Below, piece after piece: positions 1 to 13,045 of a DNA stretch of 64,000 bases (position 1 is its first letter; every line of letters starts with the position of its first letter). Source of the stretch: Andrena cerasifolii (lineage: Eukaryota > Arthropoda > Insecta > Hymenoptera > Andrenidae); contig NC_135121.1 in assembly GCF_050908995.1 (NCBI RefSeq), positions 12,586,001-12,650,000 of the forward strand. The letters run 5' to 3'. A model generated the notes under the pieces. That model saw only the letters and a list, made by a program, of their open reading frames with translations, had not been told where the DNA came from and did not search any database. The translations under genes and the position numbers were made by a program.

Positions 1-1520
1 CAGTGTAATCGTCTGAAAAATAGGGGTGTTTTCGGGATTTTTTCGACCAAACAACGCAAGTAAATCAATATAACTATATATTAACTAATATTTTACATAT
101 CTCATAATTATGAGAAGCTGTGACCACGGGGGGTTGAACACAGAGGTGTGCCACAACTTTAGAAGCAATTCACTTTCCCCCCACGTAGCAAATTAGCAAT
201 AATTCATATGTGCGTTATCATATCGAATTAGTACCAAATCTATCCGCGACCATTCTGCAAAAGCACGTGAAAATCGAAATCAAACAATTCTTGCCCTTCC
301 CTTGTTAGCTCCAGGAAGACTTTCAAACCCAGTGACCAATTCTCAAAGCCACTGCCTCAAAAGACCGCTTCGATAACCACCAGTAGTTCATCCCACCGTG
401 CATCTCATCTGCCACAGCCTGCCAGCTGAATTGCTCGAATCGATCAACGACATGGGACGATCTGTTCCCCGATCTTCGTTGCAATAATCGCTCCGCTCTC
501 CATCACCGTCCCCCGCTCGTTCCTCTCTCTCTCTTTAGCATGATTCCTCGAGGCGCTCCAAGCGCACGCGGCTCCGAATTCAAGCCGAGCCCAACTGGAG
601 CGCGAAATTATTCGAGAAATCCACGGGCGACTCGCTTCGTTATCTGCTTGCTCCGCAATCGTCCACGATATCGAGCGATCGCCGGGCCGACGTAAACAAT
701 AACGCGGTGTCGCGTGACGAGATCGTGTTCCCGTCGTGTTAACGATCGCCAGCGGATCCAGCCCCGAGGATCCACGCCCGCCCCGATCGCTATCGATCCC
801 CGCGCGGTTCGACGCACCCAATTAAAAAGTCACGTCGCTAGGAACTGGTCGTGTATATTTTTAAATTCCTGCCTGCGATATACGAGGCACCGGTGCTCGT
901 GTCCGCAGCCACTATAAAGTTTTTTTCCAACCAGCCACGGCCAGGCTGCGAAATGGGCCAATGGCCCGCGACGCGTTCAACTTTCGCGGCAGTTACGCTT
1001 TTAGCACCGTCACCGGCGCAAATAAATTTCGAACAACGCGAAATCGAAGCCCGCCGGGACGGAGTCAAAGCCCGCGCGAGCCTGGATAGCTTCGAGTGTC
1101 AGAGGCTGCGGGAGTCCCGAGCGAACAGAGGCGATGAATTGTTTTCCCGCGGATGGAAATGTACGCGTGTGGCTTCCGGGTGCAATTCGAGACACCGGCG
1201 ACTGGAGGCGCGAGGGGGATTGGGGTATCTGTTTGCTCGTCGATTGGATAATCCGTTTTATATGAGAAAAGCAGATAGAGCGGTTATAGAGGCGGATCAT
1301 AGATACCCTTGGGGATTGGGAAAAGAAATGTGTGGCGTTTTATGGAGTCGGAGATGGGTCGTAAAGAGGAATTTACGCGGTTTACGTTGCTTGACGCAAT
1401 AAAATTCAAAGCAATGCGAGCAGTGTAAATTATCATTTAATCAAAGTGTTGAAAGAAATTGCATGGGTACCGAAATTGTGCGGGGCCAAGAAAGGTATTT
1501 ATATGGGTACTAGGGCGGAG
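1..1520. other. No supported gene
   Basis: Mixed AT-rich and moderately GC-rich DNA. Open frames on both strands around 440-1400 overlap one another and resemble nothing I know; I treat them as chance frames in GC-rich sequence. Probably HIF upstream intron or flanking DNA. Confidence 0.5.
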
Positions 1521-1523
1521 CGA

Positions 1524-1985
1524 TACTATATTGGCGGAAATTTAAATTTGAATTTCCAGTTGGCCTGGGTGCGGGATAGGTGTCTTTTGATTAATCAAAC
1601 ACAACTGTAAACAAAATTTGGGAAAATATTTATGTCTGTAGGTTCCTTTTTCTCCTAAAAATGATTATATGATTATATATTATATGATCAAAAGACAACT
1701 ATCCTGCACCCAGGCCAACTGAAAATTAAAATTTAAATTTTCGCCTATATAGTATGATTATATAATCATTTTTAGGAGAAAAAGTAACCTGCAGACATGA
1801 ATATTTTTTTACGGTTGTGTTTGGTTAATCAAAAGACAACTATTCCGCACCCAGGCCAACTGGAAATTCAAATTTAAATTTTCGTCTGTATAGTATGATT
1901 ATATAATCATTTTTAGGAGAAAAAGTAACCTGCAGACATGAATATATTTCCAAATTTTTTTTACAGTTGTGTTTGGTTAATCAAA
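1524..1985. repeat. Inverted and tandem copies of a ~145-bp repeat
   Basis: A unit beginning ATCAAAAGACAACTAT, containing GCACCCAGGCCAACTG and CATTTTTAGGAGAAAAAGTA, occurs twice in direct order (1686-1828 and 1829-1980). A third copy lies in inverted order just before (about 1524-1685). The arrangement suggests a foldback element with one arm duplicated. No coding content. Confidence 0.75.
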
Positions 1986-1994
1986 AGACTACAC

Positions 1995-2452
1995 TGAACA
2001 ACATACAGTAAAAAAAATCGACTTTATTACTACATATTTGAAGAACAGACAAAAAATTATTGTTTGAATTTGATCAATTTTTGCATTAGACACACAGCAC
2101 GCATTGTACCACTGTAGAAATTGGAGCTCTTGGCGGGCGCCATCAGAACTCGTGACAAGATCGTCTGAAATAATAAAACTAAAAATACTCTTAATATATA
2201 TGTGAATGGTTATCGCCTTATCCACAAAGAGTAATTTTGGATCATCCATTTTTTTATGAACAGATGTATGCGTAGAACAACCGCTCCTTAGCAACATTGT
2301 GTTTAAACACGCGCTAAAAATCGCCGGATTGTTTGCAACGAAGACAGAAAAATGCAAAAAATTAATAAAATTCAAAGAATAATTTTCTGTTTGTTCTTCA
2401 AATATGTAGTAGGTAATTAAGTCCAAAATGCATTTCCCCTGTATGTTGTTCA
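1995..2452. mobile_element. Non-autonomous inverted-repeat element
   Basis: TGAACAACATACAG at 1995-2008 is the reverse complement of CTGTATGTTGTTCA at 2439-2452. The inner arms also pair (ACATATTTGAAGAACAGACA with TGTTCTTCAAATATGT). The 458-bp element starts directly after the preceding repeat. No transposase frame. Confidence 0.75.
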
Positions 2453-5400
2453 GTTTCTTTTTTTTAATTCATGAAAATCAGTTATTTAACAAGCGTTTTG
2501 ACCGTAGGGTGCCCTTAATTTTATATTAATAAACATCTATGCATAGGGCCCCGAAAAATTGACGATAAGCTTCTCATGTACCACAGTTTCAAAAACGATC
2601 CATTCAAGCATCTCTTGGAAAAAAAATTCACAAAGATCGCCTCACTTTCGTCGAGTTACACGAGTCTGTGAATAGTTGTATTATCTGAAACGGTGCCTGT
2701 AACACCTGCAAGACCCGCGCACAGGATGTGGGATTACTTTTAAGCTCTGTGGCACCTGTTCCCCGCCGAATCGTTCGATCCAAGCTGGATCTCTCTGCTG
2801 ACTTCTCGCGTCGCAGAGGATTCGCGAGGACGAGGCGTCGAAGCTGAGAAAAGTGCCGCGAAATTTCTCAGGCAGTGTATTCGACCAGGCGGAAGACAAC
2901 GCTCTGGTCCCCTCTACTCGCTTTCCCACCCAGCTCATGTTTGTTTCCCTCGAATTCACCGCGCTCTATACATCCTCCCTCGCCCCCGCCTCGCATACAT
3001 TTTCCTCGTGTCGAATTTTCTCTACTCCCCCGTCACAGGGTCCAGCATTTCCCGCTGGTCCGCCTCCGCCTCCGCCTCGCGATTGAGTAAGCATATCGGC
3101 TGATATCGAGCAGCTCAGCCATCGAACCCCGTCGACGCTCACGCGTCTTCCTCGCCTCTGGTTACGCGTGATTTCGTAACGGGAGGCTTTATCTACCGCT
3201 CGCAGATAATCCGTGCTTCTCTCCCAGTAACGGCCGCGTCTCAGTGTGCCGCGCCTCGTGCTCGCGAGCCACTTATCGTTCCTGACTTCGTCGACAGTGC
3301 TCGTCCGCCGCGCCTCCGAGGCTCGATCGCCGTTTAATAATCGGGCTGCCAGGTGCCAGGGTCCCCGTGGCGAGATTGTTGAAAGTAACAGCCCATTGTC
3401 ACGTCGCGGTTGATAGCGCGGGCCGCGACTCAATGCAGGGGCCGCGGATGAGCGTGGACGGGCGTCGCCGAAGTTCTTGGAATAAAACGCGACTATCGCG
3501 TTAGGTTCGTCGAACTGTGACGCCTTCGGCCGACTGAAAATCCGCTCCGACGTTCGCGCGTCGCTCTGCAAAGCCGCCGGAGCTTCTGATCGCTTCTAAC
3601 GCTCGCCTAAATTGGACGTGGGTGTCTGGTCGCCGCGAAGATCGCTTCCAATTAGAAGTGGAATAATTCCTGGATGCGAGGGCCGTCTGAGCGTACCGTG
3701 GAAGGCTTGGAAGGTAAAAAATCTACCGAACCAGTGGTACCCGCGCTTAATAACCGCGCCGAGTTGCAGTGAACGCTTGCTCTTCGAAGCGAGGTTACGT
3801 TTATCCTCGTTCTTTTTTAGGTCTTTTCTCCTCGTCGGTAATGATCATCTATGAACGTGAAGTGATATCGAAGTTTTGGTTTATTTATTTTGAAACGGGA
3901 AAGTTCCATTAGTGCACGACATAATATAAGTAATTGTGGCGAAAAGAAGTCGGAAAACGAACACAATACGGCGCGGCGCACAGTGTGTCGAAGTATATGG
4001 GCGGCAGGGACAAAATTCATAACTGCTGAATTAATCAGTTTTCGACTTAATACTTTTTTTTAAAGAGGATACAAAGATGCATGGATTGGTGAAAAAAATA
4101 AAATAAAATTACATTTAAAGAATTAAAGCGATCTTAATTTTTTATTAAATAAAAAGGTTTTTGCCAATTTTTTCGGTTCGAGTTTGTTGTCACATGATTA
4201 CTGACTAACTTTTGTTTGAATAACATTTTTATCCGTTTATCCGGAATGCGTGAAAAATTGAATCGATTGTTTAGACTTTAGAGCGTATGGATTTTCGGGA
4301 CAAAGGTTAAAAAATTAACACTTCGAATTTTTGTTTAATATATTTTCTAAATCAATTATATGCAGAACGAGAAATGGCGAATGTTTAGACTAACAAAGTG
4401 TCTTATGCCTTCGCGGGACGCACGAAAGGAGCTCCAGCGACTAGGCTAAGAGCGGTGACTGTCTTAGTAATGATTTTGGCTATTTTTTCTGTTTCGTGCA
4501 AACTCGAGCAGTTGAAATTGACGTTAATATAAAGTTTAATGATCCCTAAATTAATATACAAAAAATAACGCAGGTATTTTTTAGTATTTGTTTTTTTAAA
4601 GTTCCGTCGAAGTTGATAAACGTTTAACATAAAGAATTAGTACAAATTATTAGCATTATAAAAAACTGGCTCGGCAGTTTTGAAGGTATGACAGTATTAA
4701 ACACAATTTATAAAAACCTAATGAAAAGCATAAACATTCTGCCAAAGGCACGTGTTCGAAAAAATGCACCGAAATTTCTGATGAATTTCTAGTATCACTT
4801 TTGTCAACAAATTAGTAAATTCAACAGAAGTTATGCGTAGCATTGAAACCTACCTTTATTAACATTTTATAACACAAGAATTTGTGGATCAAACACTTCG
4901 GATTCTTGACTTTTGGGTCCATATACGCGCAACACTGTGCGGCGGTACGAAGAGACACGTTTATAAACAATTGGGCAGCGATAATTAATTATTTGTTATT
5001 AATTTCTTCGATTCCCTTCGCTTCGCCAAAATGCGCGACGGCCTTTACTAGTCAGCGCAGCGTTATTCATTAAGCTGAAGTTTTATGCGCGCGAATATGT
5101 CGCACACGCGGAGCCGAACTCTGGAGCGTCGTTCGTGGTGAACCTACACGCCTTAGAAACGCCGAGTAATAATCCGCTGACAAACATTAAGCAATAGACC
5201 GCACATTTATGCGCCGTTCGCGCGGCGGCGCCTTCTTGCGAGACTTTTTCATCGGGGCGCAAAGATACGAGGTACCGTCCATGATTATTCGAACGACTTC
5301 TGTAATGCATGCGGGTTCACGGTTTGTACATCAAGTTCATCGCTCCTTTTTTACATAGACTTCGCTACCGGCTCTCGTTTCTTCGCGAAAGCGTTAGGGC

Positions 5401-6068
5401 ACCATTGCGTCGGAGCTGCGGTGTGACAGCGAAACGTAGAAATACATTCTACAGTTTTCTAAGTGAAGTGTTTACGCCGAAGCAGCGAGCAGAGCTACGC
5501 TCGGGGCAACGGTACCCAATATCGCCTAACAAAACTTAAATGGCTCTTAACTCGATGGGCACACAGGGTCGTTTATGTCCATGGCTGCTTTTGTTACTGT
5601 TTCTGACTTACAAAAAATTTGAAAAATTTATGGGATACTTAATCAAGGTCTGCACTTTAATATACAATCGTTTTTTTTAGTCAAATGTTTAAAGAATTAA
5701 TTAGGAAAAAATACAAATTCGGGAGGAAGTTTAAGAAAAGAGGCAATTTACCAGGTCAAAAACGACACAGTGTGCCCACGGCGAGTTAATTGAATAACAA
5801 TTGATATTTTTGTATGCAATTTGTTCGAAGGTAATGAGAAATTATTCATATTTCATGTTGTATAAGTTAGAATCGTTGAAGCATACAAGTTTTTAATTGG
5901 AACTCAAGAAACGTAAGGCATGCAAAAATCGAGTGCTGTAAAAAGGGTACCTAATATCGCCTACTCGAGAAATATTGATTAATTCATGTACATATGAGTT
6001 TTTAAAGTCATTTTCACGTGTGTTTTTATTATTCCTGTTTTTTATCTATTCTTTGATTTGGATTAGGT
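2453..6068. other. No supported gene; one dispersed-repeat fragment
   Basis: At 2525-2580 there is a fragment containing AAACATCTATGCATAGGGCC, also found at 42,200 and 42,300. The GC-rich block at 2.7-3.6 kb has overlapping open frames on both strands with no recognisable protein. A segment at 4920-5070 resembles 11,505-11,630 (see findings). Confidence 0.4.
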
Positions 6069-6072
6069 TTAA

Positions 6073-6752
6073 GGGGACCCTCCGGTCAAAACGTTCGAAA
6101 AATAGTGATCTTTATGAATTTTTTACGGGAAGAGGTTATAACATATCCTAAAAAATTTTGTTGGCACTTATTGATACACTCCTTAGGATACAAAAAAGAA
6201 TTTTTGTTTCATGCTTTCGGTCTTGAGGCGTTCCCTAGGTGGCGCTTAGTGCAGCGCTGCCAAACAGAGATGCGTAAACGGTAACCACGAAATTTACTCA
6301 CAGGACCGCCCGAAACAAAACATTCAAACAATTTCTTAAAATTTACATCAATGACTATCGCATTATCCTCTGTCGCGGCAAAAAAAAAACACCAATAACT
6401 TTGAACGAAACAGTGCAAAAAAAGCGGATAATTTCCACATAAATGTGCAAATAAAAAAAAAACTCGCGTTTCAAAAATTCATGTTGTAGGATGCTGCGCT
6501 AGCGAGTCCAATTGCGAATCAAATGCGCCAAGGTTTTATTGAATCGGTCCATTAGTTCTTCTGAAATCGTGGTTACCGTTTCGAAGTATCGTGTTTCCAG
6601 AAAAGGTGTTCTCGGCTCATACCTGCGTCCTGAGCTTGAATTATGACTGTAGAATCTATACCGCTACGAATTTTGATCTGAGACATTCGCTAAAAAATAT
6701 ATATATAAAAAAAATCGCTTTTCTGAAGAATTTTAACCGGAGGGTGGTACCT
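6073..6752. mobile_element. TTAA-flanked MITE (piggyBac-type)
   Basis: TTAA at 6069-6072 and 6753-6756 flank imperfect terminal repeats: GACCCTCCGGTCAAAA at the left and TTTTAACCGGAGGGT at the right. 680 bp, no transposase frame. The left end is related to the fragment at 39,738. Confidence 0.75.
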
Positions 6753-6756
6753 TTAA

Positions 6757-9567
6757 GGAAACCCAACCGTAACCTTGTTACTGCCAAGCGATGTCACTCG
6801 ACGGTATTGAGAATGCGCAAGCAGTTCCAGTAGATATCCTTGCATTCACAGAATTAATATATTTGCCTTCTCCAAATTCGGCGTAAAATTGTCCTCGTCC
6901 AATAAAATCTTACACCGTTAAGATTCACTAAAATACATCCCTTACTTCTTGACCACATAACGCTGCAATTACAGTACGTCTTCCTACGTGTGTTTAGGTA
7001 CTAACTCATTCATGATTACTAAATCCTATTGCTTGCTTCGCGAGATATCGGGTGGCGAAATTAGGAACCCGTGTGGTATTAGGGACATTCACCTTCCTAA
7101 AAGGTGACCAACGATACCGATCGACGCTCTTATAGTTCCTATCGCAGCTCCAGCGCAAAAGTACCCTCAGATCGCTCGCGAAGGAACTCTCGCTTGTCGC
7201 TGAAAGAGCGGAATCCTCGTCGGAAAGAGCTCTGCCAGCAAAGTGCCTAACTACCTGTGTCGCTCGCAACAGTGTCGAGGCTTCCGAGATTAGATCGCTC
7301 GGCGCGCGAGACTCGTAGGATCCATGGATCCAGTGACGCTGCCGCGTGGCTGACGGGCGGCCCGGCCGAGGGGCTAGCACGTGAAATCGCGATTTGCAAA
7401 TCGAATGGCTGAATGACGCGCGCGCGACGCTGCACACGCTGCACGCGCGGCCGCTTCGGCGAGCACGGCGCGAGCGTTGCCAGTGCTCGTGCAACGTTTT
7501 GCGGTGCCAGTGCCAATCGTGCTCCCCGTACTTTTGCCGGAAGGTGCGCCGATAAGTCGCGTGTGCCGTTCTGGATCCTCGTTCGGTGCCTGTCCTCTCC
7601 GCCTCTCCGGCCATTCCACCGACACTGCGAAGGCAGACAAGATCTTTGGATACGGATCCGCGTCTTCGGATCCTCGAGAGTCGATCGAGAAAAAATTGTG
7701 CACAAGTGCTGGTGATCGCTGCTCCCCCGACTCTGATTCCGAAGATCCTCCAAAGATTCGAGGGCAAAGGAACGGGACCATTCCCTCTGGTAAACCAGTG
7801 AATCTCCCGCCAGCTGACGGCCGTTCCGTTCCGCACGCCAGCATACCGCGCAGTTTCGCTCGACCAATGAGTCTTCCTCCCCGTCGAACATCCGATGACG
7901 CGCAAAGATCCGCGCTGGATCGCACGATCGATCAATTCTCGCCGAGGGTAGCCCCAGCACTGCGCTCGTCGCCGCTCCTCCGTTACGTAACCGCGCTGCT
8001 GAATCGGAGAAGAGCAAAGCGAGCCCGCCGCTCTGCTCGCGGGGACGGCTGATTTGTAATCTTCCTCGACAAAACAGAATCCCGCTTCGCTGGAACATAG
8101 AGCGCGGATCCTTAGGCCCAGGATCAAAGGCGCCCTGCCTTCTTTCTTGCCTGTTCACATTTGTTTACCGCCGCGCAGCTGCTACTTTATATCGCAGTGA
8201 CACGATTGCCCACTTGATATCGCGGCCGCACCGTTGCCTACTCGAATTTCTATCCCGCGAGCGGTGGAGGGGAAGCTGCTCCTCCGAGTCAAGTGCACCA
8301 CCTTCGAGTTTACTCGAGGTCGCGATAGTTTCCGGCACGATAGAACGGAGAGGTGTCGCTGAAAGCTCGGCAGAGATTCCCAGCGGCTCTTAGACTCGAT
8401 CATTTGCAGTAAGAATAGTAGTTGGTGACCGTGATCGAAGAGAACGATCTCTCTGCGGAGTGTCCGAAAGCAGTGGCGCACTCGGGATCGATTCACGGTG
8501 CTTTTTGGAAAAAATTCGGTAAAAAACAGTCGGTTTTTATATCGCGAAACTATTCGTCGAACTTATTTTACCATACCACCCTGGATTCTAGTTACAAAAA
8601 AACGGGAAATAGTTATGAGAAACGATATTTTTATTACGAAAAAGCTTAGATCAGACGATTTTCCCGCGTTTCTGAGAGATGCTGAAATTTCACGTTTACT
8701 TACATTTTACGCTTAACTAAATTTTGAATTGGCAGAGAGAAATATTTTGAATACGAATTTAATAAAAATTCATTGGATGATTATAAAGATTTATTTGTAA
8801 AATAAAAGCCAGCTGTCTTTTCTCTTTACAAAGCTGTTGAATTACTTCAGTCGCGGTTACGTTAATCGGCTTTTTCTTCGTTCACTCCGGCTTGCGCCAC
8901 TGGTCTAAAGCTTCCGCGTTAAACGATCGATCATCCCCCCGCTCGCTAGCGGAACAGATAAACGACGAAAGGGGGCCTACCCCCGAGGAAACGACTGGTC
9001 GCCTGAAAGATCGAAGATGCAAGCGGGAGATGCAAATGGCGTTATTTCGAAAGCGGTCGGGCCCGATGGCAGCCCAAGGCCTGCGCCGCGCGAGGTTTCG
9101 CGAGCTCGTCGGCGTTATTTTCGCGTGTTACACGGAAGTGCGTGCCGTTTCCTGCTCGAGGGCAGCGGCGAACGAAAGTGTTGGAAATACACACGGCCAT
9201 CGACTGGCCGCGGCCAACATTTCGCCTCGATTCCCCGCGTTATTGCCTCGCCCTCCCGCGCCCCCTCTTCGGGGTTGTTTGGTATACTTTGCTGCACGGC
9301 TGTCCGTTGCCAAAGAGGCGCACACGTAACGGGGCACGCGAGCCCCTTTTTCTCTCTCGGCAGCTCGCGGTCGCGAACGAGGCAAAGGCCGCGAAAGAGA
9401 ACGCGGACTCGCGGGAGCATTGGTGCCAAAATCGTTGGCAGAGCGCTCGCCATGGTCCCTCTTCGGGTCCACGCCGATTCTAGAAGGGGGAAGAAGGGTT
9501 TCGGAGAACGCGTAGGGCGAGTCCGGGGGAAATGGTCATAGTTTCGTTGGGGGTCTGTAAGTCAACC
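6757..9567. other. No supported gene; GC-rich island at 7.0-8.2 kb
   Basis: Between about 7000 and 8160 three frames are open at once: two on the minus strand (7006-8127 and 7247-8158) and one on the plus strand (7477-8052). None resembles a known protein, and simultaneous openness is typical of GC-rich non-coding DNA. It could be a promoter or untranslated first exon. A second GC-rich block is at 8.9-9.5 kb. Confidence 0.4.
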
Positions 9568-9569
9568 TA

Positions 9570-10088
9570 CAGTGGCTCGCATTAATAGTCGGACACTTTT
9601 TAAAATCGCATAACTTTTTTAGAATTGGTCCAAACGACTTGAGTTTTTTTGAGAAGCTAGAAGGATTAGTTTGCTAACTGACGCGCTTTGTCGTTTTGAA
9701 AAAAAAATGTATTTGGTTGGAATAGCGAAAAGAATAGTAAAGGTCGATTTTTAAACTTTTCTTTTGTGAGCTTGTAATGAAAATTCGTTTGTAGCTCGGA
9801 GCAACGTTAATCGATTTTGATGAAATTTTAGGCACGTATACAACCTACTGCAATCTACAAACGGGTTTCTTTGAATTTTCATTACAAGCTCACAAAAGAA
9901 AAGTTTAAAAATCGACCTTCACTATTCTCTTCGCTATTCCAACCAAATACATTTTATTTCAAAACGACGAAACGCGTCAGTTAGCAAACTAATCCTTCCA
10001 GCTTCTCAAAAAAACGCAAGTCGTTTGGACCAATTCTAAAAAAGTTACGCGATTTTAAAAAGTGTCCGACTATTAATGCGAGCCACTG
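9570..10088. mobile_element. Long-TIR mariner-type MITE
   Basis: TA at 9568-9569 and 10089-10090 flank a 519-bp near-perfect palindrome. CAGTGGCTCGCATTAATAGT at the left matches ACTATTAATGCGAGCCACTG at the right, and pairing extends over more than 200 bases of each arm. No transposase. A diverged relative is at 48,513. Confidence 0.88.
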
Positions 10089-10090
10089 TA

Positions 10091-12100
10091 TCTGAAACAA
10101 AGCAACGACGTTATATGGAGCAAAACTATAGTCTTTTCTCTACATACCGATAATAATAATAATAAATAATAATAATATCCCTCGATAACATTAAAAGAAA
10201 AATTATTATATGCTAACCACCGCGCTTTTCCTTCTAAAAAATACTTCCTTCGGCCATCTCTCTCGTATGGCCACCTCTCCCGGACTTCCCCAATGGAAAA
10301 TCATGTTCGTCGCGTCTGCGATCAAGTTGACAGCAGCTAGATTCAAAGTGGAGGTTCTCAGTTCGTGTTATGAGCGCGCGTCGCGAGAAGCTGCCTGCCG
10401 AAATCGTTGGCGCAGCTCTTCTCCGTGCTCCCGCCTTGGGTCGGATGGTGATTGAACGGGGGTGGGTGGGAGGGAGGGTAGATAAAGAGTTGCGTGGGCG
10501 GAATTTTCGACGGTTGACGGACAGGAGGTGAATTGGCGAAAGGGACGCGGTTGATGGCATGAACGCTTCGAAGAGGGGACTGCTCCCCACGTGCTCGATT
10601 GCACAAGCTAACACCGCTGCTCGGCCGTCACTCTATTTTTAACAATACCGGCCGCATATTTAACTTGCACCTAACTCAACCTAAACCTACGCCCATCTTT
10701 ATCTGACCCGCCCGCCTGTCTCGCTCGATGGCTCATCAACGGTGTCCGCGCGAACGCGCGTTTTCCACTACTCGCGAATTCAAAGTATCACTTATCTGTC
10801 GGCCCGCCAGTTCAGCTTTTTCGTCGCTGATCCGGGAATGGGGGGATCTTGGCACCTAGCGGCCGCGGATTCTTCGGCAGAGTCGTGCGGTACGGGTCCT
10901 TCGGCTCCCTGGTTGGAGGGGAAACGTTCTTTTTCTCGTTTCATCCAGAGGGGAGGGACCCTGATATATTGTAATTGGACTGTCGAGACAGAGCATGCGC
11001 GTGTATCTACGCGATCGAGCGTGCAGATAGGAGCTGCCTGTAACAGGCATCTAATCATAGGAGCGATTGTATCGATCTCTTCAAGGAAAATAACAGTTGC
11101 AGGGGGGAACTCGGTGGACACCGGCGTATCGTTATCAGAGCCATTGATATCCTCGTTACACTTGGAATTGTAGCAACTCAGCTGTGCCTGTGCAGTTTCA
11201 TTTCCTTCGCGACACACGTTTCAGTATCGACGGATAGCACTAACGAAGGAAATCAGCCGCGAAGGGTTAACATTTCTCTGGTGGCCGGGCAAACAAGTAT
11301 AAGCTAAATTTTACTTCGAGCTTAAACAGTGTTTTTTTTTGCGAATCGAAGTTAAACATAAAAGTCTCTTTTAAGATATACGTTATCAACTTCCAACTCC
11401 AAAATTTAACACCTGATTTTATTTAGTACTTCAGATATTCCAAGTGTCTTTCTCCGGAGCTAATAATTCTGAGTTATACTCGTTTGCTCGTTTCGCCGTC
11501 GCGCGTTTTGGCGAAGCGTGACGATGCGCAGGGAAAAGTTTATAAACGATTGATTCTCGTGGAGCAGCGACGGTCAATTAATTATTATTAATTTCTTCGA
11601 TCCGCCGAATTAGCGACGGCCTTAACTCAGCGTCCACTGTTCCTCTCTCGAGACGGAAGTTTTCTCAAAAGGATAGTTAAAGAGGGAAGCGCGAAAGTGT
11701 CAAGCCGATGCTGGTTCCCTGTCCCCTCGATAACACAGCGTTACGTTCAGCATGCAATCTGTAGCGAGAAACGCGCGCGTTGTTTGCGCGCACCGAGATA
11801 AATCTTATGCAACTCTCGCGTACTCTTGGAGGCTTAAGCTCTCACTAGCGTTCGCGACAGGCTCGTCGTCGCCTGTCGTCCCACGAAATAGAGCCATTTC
11901 GCCTCGGCAAACTCGAAACGTCTCTTCGCGGACAACCTTTGCTCGAGGGGCCTAAAAATAACCCCCCACTCGAACGCCGCGTTTTTCAATCGTGCTAGCC
12001 CGTTATGCAAGCCGAATCGCGAGGTTCTTTTAAATCGAGCCGTCGTTTGGCGCGCTTATCATAACTCCGCTACGGGAGCGAAGGGAGCCTCGTGGTCAAA
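10091..12100. other. No supported gene
   Basis: Contains a short AAT-rich microsatellite near 10,150-10,180 and moderately GC-rich sequence with only short, unrecognisable frames. The segment 11,505-11,630 is a diverged copy of 4920-5070. Confidence 0.4.
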
Positions 12101-12124
12101 CGCTTTGGGAGAAAGTAGTCGAGG

Positions 12125-13045
12125 AAGTTCGCTTCAAAACTCTCTTGCTTTTGAGCAGTGCAGTGAAGTGTATGAAACTTCAGAATTTGGAGGCGGCTTC
12201 TACTGCTCAGAGGTTCCTTTCGAATTTTGGCATTTTGGATACTCGAACAAAATTTGTGAACTTTCAGAATTTAGAGAGTTCTACGGTTCAGAGATCTCTT
12301 CCTGAAATTTTTCGCGTTCTGAGCACTTGAAGTGAATCTACGAATCTTCGAAATTTAAAGAGTTGACTATTAAATAGTTGAACAAAATTTGTGAATTTTC
12401 AGAATTTAGAGAGTTCTACGTTTCAGAGATCTCTTCCTGAAATTTTTCGCGTTCTGAGCACTTGAAGTGAATCTACGAATCTTCGAAATTTAAAGAGTTG
12501 ACTATTAAACAGTTGAACAAAATTGACGAATTTTCAGAATTTAGAGAGTTCTACGGTTCAGAGATCTCTTCCTGAAATTTTTCGCGTTCTGAGCACTTGA
12601 AGTGAATCTACGAATCTTCGAAATTTAAAGAGTTGACTATTAAACAGTTGAACAAAATTTGTGAACTTTCAGAATTTAGAGAGTTCTACGGTTGAGAGAT
12701 CTCTTCCTGAATTTTTTCGCGTTCTGAGCACTTGAAGTGAATCTACGAATCTTCGAAATTTAAAGAGTTGACTATTAAACAGTTGAACAAAATTTGCGAA
12801 TTTTCAGAATTTAGAGAGTTCTACGGTTCAGAGATCTCTTCCTGAAATTTTTCGCGTTCTGAGCACTTGCAGTGAATCTACGAATCTTCGAAATTTAAAG
12901 AGTTGACTATTAAACAGTTGAACAAAATTGACGAATTTTCAGAATTTAGAGGGCTCCACTGTTCAGAGGTTTCTTCTTTAAACTCTCGTCGTTTTCGATA
13001 CTTGAATAATATCTACGATTTTTCGGAATTTATATCTTCGGGCTC
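12125..13045. repeat. 135-bp tandem repeat array
   Basis: The phrase CTCTTCCTGAA recurs at exact 135-base intervals (the CCTGA begins at 12301, 12436, 12571, 12706 and 12841). Five units are near identical and a degenerate unit lies at each end. The unit includes CGCGTTCTGAGCACTTGAAG and GAGTTGACTATTAAACAGTT. 135 is a multiple of 3 but no frame looks like a protein. Confidence 0.95.

Noticed and set aside
2966..3571. 201-codon minus-strand frame
   Set aside because: GC-rich, Arg-rich, no domain, with other open frames overlapping.
7006..8127. 373-codon minus-strand frame as a protein gene
   Set aside because: Overlaps two other long frames in a GC-rich block, has no recognisable domain, and its composition looks random.
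12105..12330. Short coding frames in the 135-bp array
   Set aside because: The unit length is a multiple of 3, so frames repeat by chance; the encoded peptides have no protein-like features.
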